NCBI GenBank assembly: GCA_018242605.1
Contig: JAFEBP010000014.1
Coordinates: 186,001 to 250,000 of the forward strand
DNA: 64,000 bases
Direction of reading: 5' to 3'
Origin: Planctomycetota bacterium
GTDB lineage: Bacteria > Planctomycetota > Phycisphaerae > Phycisphaerales > UBA1924
Shown: one piece after another, positions 38,411 to 46,908 of the stretch
How the letters are laid out: every line of letters starts with the position of its first letter
How positions within the stretch are numbered: the first letter of the stretch is position 1
Notes under the pieces: model-generated
What the model was told of the DNA's origin: nothing
The model's database searches: none
Seen by the model: the letters and a program-made list of their open reading frames with translations, nothing else
Program-made: the position numbers and the translations under genes

Positions 38411-39658
38411 ATGCACATTGTTCTGCTCAACCAGGCTTTCTACCCCGATGTGGTCGCCACAGCGCAGATGGCCACCGACCTGGCCAAGCACCTGGCCCGG
38501 CGGGGTCACACGGTGACGGCGATCTCGTCGCGGTCGATCTACGGCAAGGCCGGCGCGGTGCTGCCGCCGACCGAGACGATCACGGATGTGGGGCCGGTTC
38601 CGGCGGGCGCGACAACGCCGCCCGGGCAGATCAACATCCGGCGGGTGGGATTTTCCATCTTCGGCAAGCGCGGCACGCTGGCGCGGATCGCGGACTTTGC
38701 GTTCTTCTATCTGCTGGCGGCGCTGCGGATCCTGACGATCCCCCGGCCGGATGTGGTGGTGGGGTTCTCGACGCCGCCGTACATCGCGCTGCTGGGGTTG
38801 TTCTCGCGCTTCTTCCGCGGCAACAAAGCGGTGTACTGGGCGATGGACCTGTACCCGGATGTGCCGGTGGCCAGCGGCATGCTCGAGCCGAATGGGTTGG
38901 TGACGCGGCTGCTGGAACGCATCCATCGGCGGCTGATCCGCTCGGCGGACGCGACGGTGGTGCTGGGGCGGTGCATGGAAGGGCGGCTGCTCGCCAAGGG
39001 TTTGCCGAAGGACCGGATTCACTTCATCCCGGTGTGGTCGGACGAGTCGGGCGTGCAGCCGGTGGCGCGGGCCGACAACCCGCTGCGGGCGCAGTGGGGC
39101 CTGGGCGAGGCGTTCACGGTGATGTACTCGGGCAACTTCGGCCTGGGGCACGACGCCGAGACGATCAAGGCCGCGATGCTGGCGTTCAAGGACCGGGCGG
39201 ACGTGCGGTTCGTGTTCATCGGCGGGGGCAAGCGGCGGGCGGAGATCGAGGCGTTCATCGCGGCGCAGGGGCTCAAGAACGCGACGTACCGGGATTACGT
39301 GGCGCGGGCGCAGTTGTCGCAGAGTTTGAGCGCGGGCGATGCGCACCTGATCTCGCTGAAGGAAGGGATGGAAGGGCTGATCGTGCCGAGCAAGCTGTTC
39401 GGGATCATGGCGGCGGGGCGGCCGGCGCTGTTCATCGGGCATCCGGATTCGGAGATCGCGCGGATCATCCAAGAAAACGACTGCGGCGAGGTGGTGCGCG
39501 AGGGGGACGCCCAGGGGCTTATCGCGGCGATCGAGCGGCTGGCCTCGGACAGCGGCGCGGCGATGGCGCGGGGCGCCAAGGCCCGCGCGGCGCTGCTGGG
39601 CCGGTACGACGCGGCGACGGCGTGTGCGCAGTGGGCGAAGCTGCTCGAAACGCTGTGA
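38411..39658 (+). CDS. Glycosyltransferase family 4 (WbuB-like)
   Basis: 415 residues from the ATG at 38411, where the family-typical MHIVLLNQAFYPDVVATAQM begins; a GTG at 38351 would add 20 residues. Neither start has a good RBS. Two Rossmann domains of GT-B type are visible. The acceptor half contains VVVGFSTPPYIALLG. The donor half contains VMYSGNFGLGHDAETIKAA, FIGGGKRRAEIEAF, and the EGMEGLIVPSKLFGIMAAGRP nucleotide-sugar region with its E-x7-E pattern. It probably builds an envelope polysaccharide or O-antigen-like glycan. No other sugar-pathway gene is adjacent except galE 6 kb away. Confidence 0.88.
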   Translation: MHIVLLNQAFYPDVVATAQMATDLAKHLARRGHTVTAISSRSIYGKAGAVLPPTETITDVGPVPAGATTPPGQINIRRVGFSIFGKRGTLARIADFAFFYLLAALRILTIPRPDVVVGFSTPPYIALLGLFSRFFRGNKAVYWAMDLYPDVPVASGMLEPNGLVTRLLERIHRRLIRSADATVVLGRCMEGRLLAKGLPKDRIHFIPVWSDESGVQPVARADNPLRAQWGLGEAFTVMYSGNFGLGHDAETIKAAMLAFKDRADVRFVFIGGGKRRAEIEAFIAAQGLKNATYRDYVARAQLSQSLSAGDAHLISLKEGMEGLIVPSKLFGIMAAGRPALFIGHPDSEIARIIQENDCGEVVREGDAQGLIAAIERLASDSGAAMARGAKARAALLGRYDAATACAQWAKLLETL

Positions 39659-39659
39659 A

Positions 39660-40088
39660 CTAGCGCTCGGTCCAGACGGAGGGGTCGGACTTGCGTTCGA
39701 GCCAGTTGCCCTGCGGCACGGGGACGAACCCGTAGCGTTCGTAGAGGCCGTGGGCGTCGCGGGTGGCCAGGACCCAGCGGCGCAGGGACTGGGTGTCGGG
39801 GTGGGCGAGGAGGGTCTCGACCATGCGTTTGGAGAGGCCGCGGCCGCGGTGGTCTTCGCGGACGATGACGTCGCAGAGCCAGGCGAAGGTGGCCCCGTCG
39901 GTGACGGCGCGGGCGAAGCCGACCTGCGCGCCGGTGGCGGAGTCATAGGCGCCGCAGCAGATGCTGTTGGCGATGGCCTTCTCGAGGATGTCGCGGCGGA
40001 TGCGGGCGGACCAGTACGAGGCGCGGAGCATCTCCCAGACGGCCCGGGTGTCGATGCGGGCGGGGTCGGTGCTGACGTCGTAGGTCAT
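39660..40088 (-). CDS. GNAT-family acetyltransferase
   Basis: 142 residues from the ATG at 40088 (MTYDVSTDP). The acetyl-CoA loop reads VREDHRGRGLSKRMVETLL (Q/R-x-x-G-x-G/A form). The N-terminal SYWSARIRRDILEKAIANSIC and C-terminal RDAHGLYERYGFVPVP are usual for small GNAT enzymes acting on amino groups of small molecules or proteins. The substrate is unknown. It is convergent with the glycosyltransferase (one base apart) and divergent from the cytochrome gene. Confidence 0.85.
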   Translation of the reverse strand: MTYDVSTDPARIDTRAVWEMLRASYWSARIRRDILEKAIANSICCGAYDSATGAQVGFARAVTDGATFAWLCDVIVREDHRGRGLSKRMVETLLAHPDTQSLRRWVLATRDAHGLYERYGFVPVPQGNWLERKSDPSVWTER

Positions 40089-40135
40089 GGCGGAGCGTAG
40101 TGGCCCGGACAATCGTCGGGCCGCTATGGTTCGGC

Positions 40136-40615
40136 ATGAAAGCTTCCATCGCCGCCGTCGCTTCGTTCATTGCCCTGGCCGTGGGCGCGTACGCGGCGGT
40201 GCGGGCGACCGCGCTGGAGCAGCAACTGCACGATCTCTCGGCGCGGGTGCAGGGCGTTGAACTGACCAAGCCGGGGATCCGCGAGGTGATGGGGCAGGTG
40301 TACACCCATTACAACGATCTGGGTGCCGCGGCGGAGCAGGGCAACTGGGGGCTGGCGCAGTACAAGTTGATGCAGCTCGAGGAGTTCATGAACATGGTGC
40401 CGACGCTGCGGCCGATCGAGAACGGGCTGAAACTGGGCGATGTGAGCGGCGCGTTCGTGAAGGGGCCGCTGGCGGCGATGTACGCGGCGGTGAAGTCGCA
40501 GAACAAGGCGGACTTCATGACCGGCTATCGCGGGGCGGCGATGACGTGCAACGGGTGCCACGCGGCGACGGGGCGGGTGTATATCCAGATCGTGCCGGCG
40601 GTGAAGGCGCCGTGA
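40136..40615 (+). CDS. Cytochrome c'-like single-heme protein
   Basis: 159 residues from the ATG at 40136. One N-terminal hydrophobic segment (SIAAVASFIALAVGAYAAV) is a signal anchor or uncleaved signal. The rest is helical, with the only CxxCH at 138-142 (CNGCH), near the C-terminus as in class II cytochromes c (cytochrome c'). A periplasmic or membrane-anchored electron-transfer or gas-sensing role is likely. The four-helix bundle is inferred from pattern only. It lies between convergent GNAT and SDR genes with no partner. Confidence 0.75.
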   Translation: MKASIAAVASFIALAVGAYAAVRATALEQQLHDLSARVQGVELTKPGIREVMGQVYTHYNDLGAAAEQGNWGLAQYKLMQLEEFMNMVPTLRPIENGLKLGDVSGAFVKGPLAAMYAAVKSQNKADFMTGYRGAAMTCNGCHAATGRVYIQIVPAVKAP

Positions 40616-40620
40616 GCGGG

Positions 40621-41427
40621 TTACGCGACGCCCATGCGGCGCGCGGCCCAGGCGGTGAGGGCGGCGGTGGCGCGGGGGGAGAGGCGGTTGGCGAGCAATA
40701 GTCCGCGGGTGAACGCGCCGACGGCGAGGCGTTCGCGGCGGCGCTCGACCGCGCGGACGACGGCGCGGGCGAAGCGCTCCACGGGCAGTGCGTGGGCGGC
40801 GAGCATGTCGGCTTCGAGCTTGAGGGTGGCGGAGTCGCTGGCGCGGGCGTCGCGGACGAGGCCGGTGTTGATGGCGGGCGGGATGGCTTCGAGCACGGTG
40901 ATGCTCCTGGGGCACTCGTGGCGGAGGCAATCACCAAAGGCGCGGAGGGCGGCCTTGGATGAGCAGTACGCGGCCTTGGCGGGGAAGCCCAGGTGCGCGA
41001 ACTCGCTGAGGATGTTGACGATGTGGGCGCGGGGGCGGGCGGCGAGGCGAGGGAGGAAGGCGCGGGTGCAGTGGACCGCGCCCCAGAAGTTGACGGCGTG
41101 GACCCAGTGCAGATCGGCGAGGGGGAGCGTGGCGGCGTGGCCGCGGGCGTAGACGCCGGCGTTGTTGATGAGGACATCGGGCCCGCGGAGGTCGGCGTTG
41201 ATGCGGAGGGCGGCGGAGTTGACGGCGGATTCGTCGGAGACGTCGAGGGGGATGGCGAGGTGACGCGAGCCGGGGAGCGAGGCGACGGCGGCGTGGGCGG
41301 CGTCGGGGTTGATATCGAGGACGGCGATGGTGCTGCCCGCGGCGGCGAAGGCGTGGGCGAGCCCGAGCCCGATGCCGCGGCCGCCGCCGGTGATGACGAC
41401 CACTTTGTCCTGCAGGTACGCGGGCAT
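40621..41427 (-). CDS. Short-chain dehydrogenase/reductase
   Basis: 268 residues from the ATG at 41427 (MPAYLQDKVVVITGG); the longer frame overlaps the divergent prepilin gene. The classical SDR features are the cofactor motif TGGGRGIG (13-20), DVSD at 62-65, NNAG at 88-91, and the catalytic Ser141, Tyr154 and Lys158 (YCSSK). LDIN after the second strand suggests NAD(H) preference (acidic residue). The C-terminal 50 residues (GLLLANRLSPRATAALTAWAARRMG) may be amphipathic or membrane-associated. The substrate is unknown. Confidence 0.9.
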   Translation of the reverse strand: MPAYLQDKVVVITGGGRGIGLGLAHAFAAAGSTIAVLDINPDAAHAAVASLPGSRHLAIPLDVSDESAVNSAALRINADLRGPDVLINNAGVYARGHAATLPLADLHWVHAVNFWGAVHCTRAFLPRLAARPRAHIVNILSEFAHLGFPAKAAYCSSKAALRAFGDCLRHECPRSITVLEAIPPAINTGLVRDARASDSATLKLEADMLAAHALPVERFARAVVRAVERRRERLAVGAFTRGLLLANRLSPRATAALTAWAARRMGVA

Positions 41428-41467
41428 GGGGGGGATGGTACCGGTGCGGACATATGCTATTTGGCCC

Positions 41468-42373
41468 ATGGATGTCCGCACCACAACACGCCGCGGCTTC
41501 ACGCTGATCGAGCTGCTGGTGGTCATCGCGGTGATCGCGGTGATGATCGGGCTGCTGCTGCCGGCGCTGGGGCGGGCGCGGGAGGGAGCGCGGCGGAGCA
41601 AGTGCCTGGCGAACATCCGGCAGTTGTCGCTGGCGAGCGGGGCGTACGCGAACGACACGAAGCGGGGCGTGTTCGTGCCGACGCTGTTTGACTGGGAGGA
41701 CAACATCGGGTGGTTCTTCCCGGATTACATTGATTCGTACGCGGTGGCGATCTGTCCGTCGACGCGGAACGTGATCCGCCCGAACCTGACGCTGAGCCAG
41801 GAGACGGGCGAGGATGTGAGCGCGACGTACGGCCGCGAGTTCATCCGCGACACGTTCTGGTCGGCGCGCGACCGCAACGACGACGGGGGCGGGCATTCGT
41901 ACGAGGTGCGGGGGTGGTTCAGCGTGGGCAAGTATCCGGACGGGCAGGTGGTGTGGGGGTACGAGAAGGGGACGGTGGGGGTGCAACTGGGGTGGTCGCC
42001 GAGCGATGCACCGGACCTGCAGACGATGCAGACGCAGAACGTGCTCAAGACGGTGACGACGACGCTGTTCCCGGATCGGGCGATACTGTTCGTGGACAGC
42101 GACAACGACGAGTCGATCTCGGACCTGATCGGGCGGCGCGACGGGATCAACAACTGGCCGGACACGTGGAACAACCACGCGGTGGAGGGGTACAACGCGG
42201 CGTTCGCGGACGGGCACGCGCGGTGGGTGAAGGCGGACCCGGGGATGATCCGGATGTACATGGATGCGTGGGACGAGCCGCCGCGGAACTTCCGCGAGGT
42301 GTCGGAGTACCGGGATCGGCCGTTCACGTATTCGGGGTACAGCATCCGCGAGTATTACGGGCCGCTGCAGTGA
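41468..42373 (+). CDS. Prepilin-type protein with H-X9-DG motif
   Basis: 301 residues from the ATG at 41468. The type IV prepilin/pseudopilin leader is RRGFTLIELLVVIAVIAVMI, with cleavage after Gly10 and Glu at mature position 5. A variable globular part ends with NNHAVEGYNAAFADGHARWV, the H-X9-DG pattern named for planctomycete prepilin-like proteins. These are often numerous in such genomes and may form pseudopili of a type II secretion-like system; the peptidase and assembly genes are not here. It starts 40 bases from the divergent SDR gene. Confidence 0.92.
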   Translation: MDVRTTTRRGFTLIELLVVIAVIAVMIGLLLPALGRAREGARRSKCLANIRQLSLASGAYANDTKRGVFVPTLFDWEDNIGWFFPDYIDSYAVAICPSTRNVIRPNLTLSQETGEDVSATYGREFIRDTFWSARDRNDDGGGHSYEVRGWFSVGKYPDGQVVWGYEKGTVGVQLGWSPSDAPDLQTMQTQNVLKTVTTTLFPDRAILFVDSDNDESISDLIGRRDGINNWPDTWNNHAVEGYNAAFADGHARWVKADPGMIRMYMDAWDEPPRNFREVSEYRDRPFTYSGYSIREYYGPLQ

Positions 42374-42914
42374 AGTGCGGACAGCGGGCGACCTGCGCTC
42401 TGCGTGGGCACGCGAGCTGCATGGATACGCCCGCTTGTGGGTGCGGGGAGTGCTGGGAACTGGCCGCGGGGGCCAGAAAGGCGCCGGCCGGGCGGGGGAT
42501 CGCACGGAGGACCGCCTCGCCCGGTCGGCACGCGTGTGTGCGGGGCTGAGCCCGCGACAGAGCACACGCTCTGATTGACGCGGGCTGAAACTCGCAGCAC
42601 TTGGGATGCGTGGTGCGGCGGGAGACCTTGCAGAGAGTTTCAACAATTTGTTTCGGGCGGTTGATCCGGTTGGAGGCACCTGGCCGGCGCTTTTTCTGTC
42701 AGTCTGGGGGGCGGCCCATTTTCACGCGCTGCGGAGCGTGTGGGAGCGTGCGCGAGGGGGTGCTCTTTGAATCGAGAAATGCCGGTGTGGCCGATGTGGG
42801 TTTTGCTCAATCAATGCGTCTTTGCGGGTGCCGTGGATACCCCTGGATTGGGCATTAGGTTTGCTGGGCGCGTTCGTCGCTCAGTGTTGAATGTTGCTAC
42901 CGGAGTGCGAACAC
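42374..42914. other. Intergenic region upstream of the decaheme cytochrome
   Basis: 541 bases. Contains a strong nested hairpin at 42549-42586 (listed separately). No other gene is supported. The 120 bases before the cytochrome start are A/T-richer (TTTGAATCGAGAAATG, GTGTTGAATGTTGC) and probably hold its promoter, but no boxes are called. Confidence 0.45.
42549..42586. other. Nested inverted repeat (structured element)
   Basis: Outer arms AGCCCGCG (42549-42556) and CGCGGGCT (42579-42586) enclose inner arms CAGAGC (42558-42563) and GCTCTG (42568-42573) around an ACAC loop. Upstream, GCGTGTG at 42532 could pair instead with CACACGC at 42563-42569, giving an alternative fold. It lies about 175 bases after the prepilin gene. 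A terminator is possible but there is no U-tract. Confidence 0.6.
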
Positions 42915-44861
42915 ATGGCTACAGCGAAGATGCTGCGGGTTGCGTTTGTTGTGAGTGTGATGGCCGCCGCGGCATGTGGGTTTGCCCAGAATCTCAACGG
43001 GGCGCTGGGCGGGATGCGGTACGACAACTGGTGGCGGAGCGCCGGGTTGGCGGAGCCGCGGGGCACACATCCTCTTTATCCCTCCACGGGGTTGAAGAGC
43101 GGGTCGGCCACGTGGAGATGCGTGGAGTGTCATGGGTGGGATTACAAAGGCGTCGACGGTGCGTACGGGTCGGGGGAGCACTTCACGGGGATTCGCGGCG
43201 TGCTGGGGTCCACGAAGTCGCGTCAACAGATGATTGATCTGATCAAGGTCGGGCACGGGTACCAGGCGGCGGGCATGCCGGACCGTGACGTGGGGTATCT
43301 GGTTGATTTCATCAAGGGCTTTGCGTCGGACACGTCGGGGCAGATTGACGCTTCGGGTCAGTTCGTGGGGAGCACCGATGAGGGCCGGTACTACTACAAG
43401 TCGGGGAACAACGCGTACACGTGCGAGCATTGTCACGGGAGCGACGCGGCGGACATCGTTCGGACGGCGCAGCGCGATCCGTGGCAGTTTCTGCACAAGG
43501 TGAGATTCGGGGTGGAGGGCGGCGATCATGGGCCGATGACGAGTTGGCTGTTGGCGGGCGGCACGGCGGGTTCCGCGGCGGCGATCGGGCGGTATGTGCA
43601 GGCGGGGCTGCCGGGGCCGGCGTATGTGGGCGATCAGGCGTGCGCGGCGTGCCACGCGGACAATCCGTGGCCGGGGTTCTTTGAGTCGTACAAGCAGACG
43701 GGGCACCCGGGCAAGTTGGTGCGCACGGGTGGAGCGGCGCCGGCGGGGGATGAGTGGCGGCAGGTGGCCGCGCCGCCGCTGCCGAGCGTGGGCGGTCGGC
43801 AACTGGGATGGTCGGACGTTGAGTACGTGATCGGCAACTACAAGTGGAAGGCGGCGTTCATCGATCGCGCGGGGTATGTGTACACGGGCGCGGCGAACGA
43901 TGCGACGCAGTGGAATCTGTCGTCGCACCGGTGGGCGGGTTACAACGCGGGGACGATGAGCAAGCCGTTTGACTGCGGGGCGTGCCACACGACTGGGTAC
44001 AGCACGCAGGGCCACCAGCACAATCTGCCGGGGCTGATCGGCACGTGGCATCAGGACGGGGTGCGGTGCGAATCGTGCCACGGGCCGGGCGCGGATCACG
44101 CGGCGCACCCGACGCGGATGCGCACGGCGGGTGGGAAGAGCTGCACCGAGTGTCACGCGAGCAACACGGAGTTCCGCATGGCGTGGAAGGACGGCTTCAT
44201 GGAGGACGGCCAGCAGGGGCAGGAGACGGCGCACTCGCCGCACTGCGGGCAGACGTCGTGCGCGACGTGCCACGAGCCGCACCGGTCGCCGACGGCGCAC
44301 GCGAACGCGATCCGCAGGCAGTGCACGGATTGCCACGCGGGCAGCGACGCGAACAACCACTACGTGGTGTCGTCGATGCCGGCGGTGGCGTGCGTGGACT
44401 GCCACATGCCCAAGATGGGCAAGAGCGCGGAATCGGCGGGCGCGTTCCAGGGCGATGTGCGCGGGCACATCTGGCGGATCACGACGTCGCCGCTGATGGC
44501 GGCGCAGAACACGCTGACGACTGCGGCGGGGACGTTCTGGAGGTACGACGCGAGGAACCAGGCGGTGGTGACGCTGGATTACGCGTGCCTGGCGTGTCAC
44601 ACGAAGATCAACAGGCCGCTCAGTATTCAGGAGGCGTCCAGGTACGCGACGGGGATTCACCGCCGGCCCGCTGCGCCGCCGCGGTGCGCGGTGTGCCCGG
44701 CGGACTACAACCAGGACGGGGGCGTAGACGGCAGCGACATGTCGGCGTTCTTCGTGGACTGGGAGTCGGCGGAGAACTGCGCGGACGTGAACTTTGATGG
44801 CGGCGTGGACGGTGCGGACGTGGAGACGTTTTTCCGCATCTGGGAGACGGGGGCGTGCTGA
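42915..44861 (+). CDS. Decaheme c-type cytochrome with dockerin-type tail
   Basis: 648 residues from the ATG at 42915, with GGAG nine bases upstream. Signal peptide (LRVAFVVSVMAAAACGFA-Q). Ten CxxCH heme motifs lie between residue 69 and about 562: CVECH, CEHCH, CAACH, CGACH, CESCH, CTECH, CATCH, CTDCH, CVDCH and CLACH. The CTECH to CVDCH stretch, with CHEPHRSPTAHANAIRRQC, resembles multiheme reductases and electron conduits. The last 55 residues are two dockerin-type repeats (DYNQDGGVDG, DVNFDGGVDG) ending ETGAC. It should be exported and heme-loaded outside the cytoplasmic membrane, then anchored or assembled via its tail. The electron partner and substrate are unknown. The fusion is unusual. 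Confidence 0.92.
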   Translation: MATAKMLRVAFVVSVMAAAACGFAQNLNGALGGMRYDNWWRSAGLAEPRGTHPLYPSTGLKSGSATWRCVECHGWDYKGVDGAYGSGEHFTGIRGVLGSTKSRQQMIDLIKVGHGYQAAGMPDRDVGYLVDFIKGFASDTSGQIDASGQFVGSTDEGRYYYKSGNNAYTCEHCHGSDAADIVRTAQRDPWQFLHKVRFGVEGGDHGPMTSWLLAGGTAGSAAAIGRYVQAGLPGPAYVGDQACAACHADNPWPGFFESYKQTGHPGKLVRTGGAAPAGDEWRQVAAPPLPSVGGRQLGWSDVEYVIGNYKWKAAFIDRAGYVYTGAANDATQWNLSSHRWAGYNAGTMSKPFDCGACHTTGYSTQGHQHNLPGLIGTWHQDGVRCESCHGPGADHAAHPTRMRTAGGKSCTECHASNTEFRMAWKDGFMEDGQQGQETAHSPHCGQTSCATCHEPHRSPTAHANAIRRQCTDCHAGSDANNHYVVSSMPAVACVDCHMPKMGKSAESAGAFQGDVRGHIWRITTSPLMAAQNTLTTAAGTFWRYDARNQAVVTLDYACLACHTKINRPLSIQEASRYATGIHRRPAAPPRCAVCPADYNQDGGVDGSDMSAFFVDWESAENCADVNFDGGVDGADVETFFRIWETGAC

Positions 44862-44870
44862 GAGTTTCGG

Positions 44871-45782
44871 CTACTTGCGGCCGCCCAGGACGCGCACGAC
44901 CATCGCGGTGATGGGGGCGGCGTCCAACGGATCGACGAGCACTGGGAGCGTCGCGGGTTCGGCGGCGGCGCGTGCGCGGCGGGGGCCGAGGGCGGCGAGG
45001 GCTTCGAGGCTGGAGCGCAGGACGGCGTCGCCGGGGAGGGTGACGAGCGAGATCGACGCGGCGCCTTCGATGGCGCGGACTTCATCGTCGGGGCAGCCTT
45101 CCAGGACTTCCTCGCGGCGGAGTTCGAAGGCTTGCGCGTAGGCGGCCCACGCCGCGGCGTTGGGCTGCTCGTGGAGGCGGGAGAGAACGTCGGCCAAGAC
45201 TTCGCGGGCGTGCATGAGCCGTGGCGCGCTGGCCTGCACGAGCATGGGCACGATGGCGGAAACGGCGACGACGCCGAGCTTGAGTTCCGCTCGCTGGGCG
45301 ACGCTGCGGGCTTCGGACCGCGCGACGATGGAGGCGTGGCGGGATGCGAAGCGGTCGAGCGCGGCGGCGAGCGGGACGCTGATGCCCGGGTCGGGGCCGC
45401 CCTTGAGGAGGTCCGCGGCGAGGGCGCCCAGGTATTGCTTTTCGTCCTCGTACATCCGCTCGTGGGAGAAGCTGCGCAGGGCGGAGAGGGCTTCTTCGCG
45501 GGCGATGCGTTCGCCCACGTCCCACATGTCGCCCACGGGCGTTTCGCCCTGGACGCCGCTGACGAGGACGCCCGCGCGCCAGAGGGGTTGGAGCCAGGCC
45601 CAACTCTCCATGAAGGCGCGGTAGGTGGCGACGCGGCCGGCGGCGGCCAGCGCGCTCCTGGCGTCGCCCGCGCCATCGAGCGGGGCGGGCAGGAGCGTGA
45701 CCGCCTCGCGTGCGAAGAGCAGCGCCGCCATCGCGGGGGCTTCGCGCGTGGTGAGGTGGTAGGGGCTGACGACGATCCGCAT
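44871..45782 (-). CDS. Unknown soluble protein
   Basis: 303 residues from the ATG at 45782 (MRIVVSPYHLTTREAPAM), chosen over upstream codons because those overlap the divergent galE promoter. Mostly helical and Ala/Leu/Arg-rich. WDVGERIAREEALSAL, YEDEKQYLGALAADLL and LADVLSRLHEQPNAAAWAAY are visible blocks. There is no transmembrane segment or signal peptide, and I recognise no family. The N-terminal SPYHLTTREAPAMAALLFA could be a conserved motif, since it is the least repetitive part. Ten bases separate it from the convergent cytochrome gene. Confidence 0.6.
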   Translation of the reverse strand: MRIVVSPYHLTTREAPAMAALLFAREAVTLLPAPLDGAGDARSALAAAGRVATYRAFMESWAWLQPLWRAGVLVSGVQGETPVGDMWDVGERIAREEALSALRSFSHERMYEDEKQYLGALAADLLKGGPDPGISVPLAAALDRFASRHASIVARSEARSVAQRAELKLGVVAVSAIVPMLVQASAPRLMHAREVLADVLSRLHEQPNAAAWAAYAQAFELRREEVLEGCPDDEVRAIEGAASISLVTLPGDAVLRSSLEALAALGPRRARAAAEPATLPVLVDPLDAAPITAMVVRVLGGRK

Positions 45783-45864
45783 CGGGAACGATATGACGCG
45801 GCGGGCGAACTCTCTCATCCCCCGCCCGTGTGAGGCGAGGTTCCTGCGTACCCTCGTTTCTCGC

Positions 45865-46893
45865 ATGAACGTTCTTGTCACCGGCGGCGCCGGATATATC
45901 GGTTCTCACGCCGTGCAGCGGCTGCTGCGCGACGGTCACACTGTCTTCGTGCTGGACAACCTGGTGCGCGGGCACCGCAAGGCGCTGCGCGCCATCGGGC
46001 TGGGCACGAACGACCGGCTGCGGTTCATCGAGGGCGAGGTGACCAAGCCCACCGCGATCACGCGGGCGTTCCGGCAGTTGCCGTTCGACTGCGTGATGCA
46101 CTTTGCGGCGCTCGCGTACGTGGGCGAGAGCGTGGACCAGCCGCTGCGGTACTACGACGCGAACACCACGGGGCTGCTGCGGATCCTGCAGGCGTGCGAG
46201 AAGTTCAACGTGCGGCGGCTCGTGTTCTCTTCGAGTTGCTCGACGTACGGCGATCCGCCGGAGGGGCGGATCCCGGTGGACGAGGATTGCCCGCAGCACC
46301 CGGTGAGCCCGTACGGGCGGACCAAGCTGGCGGGCGAGTGGCTGATCCGGGATTTCGCGGAGTCACGCCGGCGTGCGGGCAAGCCGTTCGCGTACGCGTT
46401 CCTGCGGTACTTCAACGTGTGCGGGTGCGACACGACGGGGTTGCTGGGCGAGGATCACGAGCCCGAGACTCACCTGGTTCCGATCCTGCTGGAGGTGGCG
46501 CTGGGCAAGCGGGAGCGAGTGGATATCCACGGCACGGATTATCCAACGCCCGACGGCACGTGCGTGCGGGATTACGTGCACGTGGAGGACCTGATCGACG
46601 CGCACGTGCTGGCGATGGAGAAAATGCGCGACGGCGAGGGCGGCGCGTACAACGTGGGGATCGGCAAGGGGTATTCGGTGCGGCAGATCATCGAGTCGGC
46701 GCGGCGCGTGACCAAGCACGCGATCCCGAGCCACGAGGGGCCGCGGCGCGCGGGGGACGCGGCGATGCTCTACAACAATCCGGAGAAAATCCGGCGCGAG
46801 CTGGGGTGGTCGCCCAAGCACACCGATCTGGACGAGATCATCGCCACGGCGTGGCGGTGGTTCTCGGCGAATCCGAACGGGTATGAGTCGTAG
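45865..46893 (+). CDS. galE: UDP-glucose 4-epimerase
   Basis: 342 residues from the ATG at 45865 (MNVLVTGGAGYIGSHAVQRL). Extended SDR with the NAD motif GGAGYIG (7-13), the catalytic SSSCSTYG region (Ser124), and Tyr150-x3-Lys154 in PYGRTK. Later family segments are LRYFNVCGCD, DYPTPDGTCVRDYVHVEDL and NVGIGKGYSVRQII. It interconverts UDP-glucose and UDP-galactose for surface glycans. It stands alone, divergent from the unknown gene and convergent with the DUF4340 gene. A UDP-arabinose or UDP-GlcNAc epimerase activity cannot be excluded. Confidence 0.92.
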   Translation: MNVLVTGGAGYIGSHAVQRLLRDGHTVFVLDNLVRGHRKALRAIGLGTNDRLRFIEGEVTKPTAITRAFRQLPFDCVMHFAALAYVGESVDQPLRYYDANTTGLLRILQACEKFNVRRLVFSSSCSTYGDPPEGRIPVDEDCPQHPVSPYGRTKLAGEWLIRDFAESRRRAGKPFAYAFLRYFNVCGCDTTGLLGEDHEPETHLVPILLEVALGKRERVDIHGTDYPTPDGTCVRDYVHVEDLIDAHVLAMEKMRDGEGGAYNVGIGKGYSVRQIIESARRVTKHAIPSHEGPRRAGDAAMLYNNPEKIRRELGWSPKHTDLDEIIATAWRWFSANPNGYES

Positions 46894-46908
46894 TTGTCGG
46901 CGCGATGA

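Noticed and set aside
40931..42679. 582-codon Arg/Pro/His-rich minus-strand frame
   Set aside because: Shadow of the prepilin and SDR genes, with no recognisable domain.
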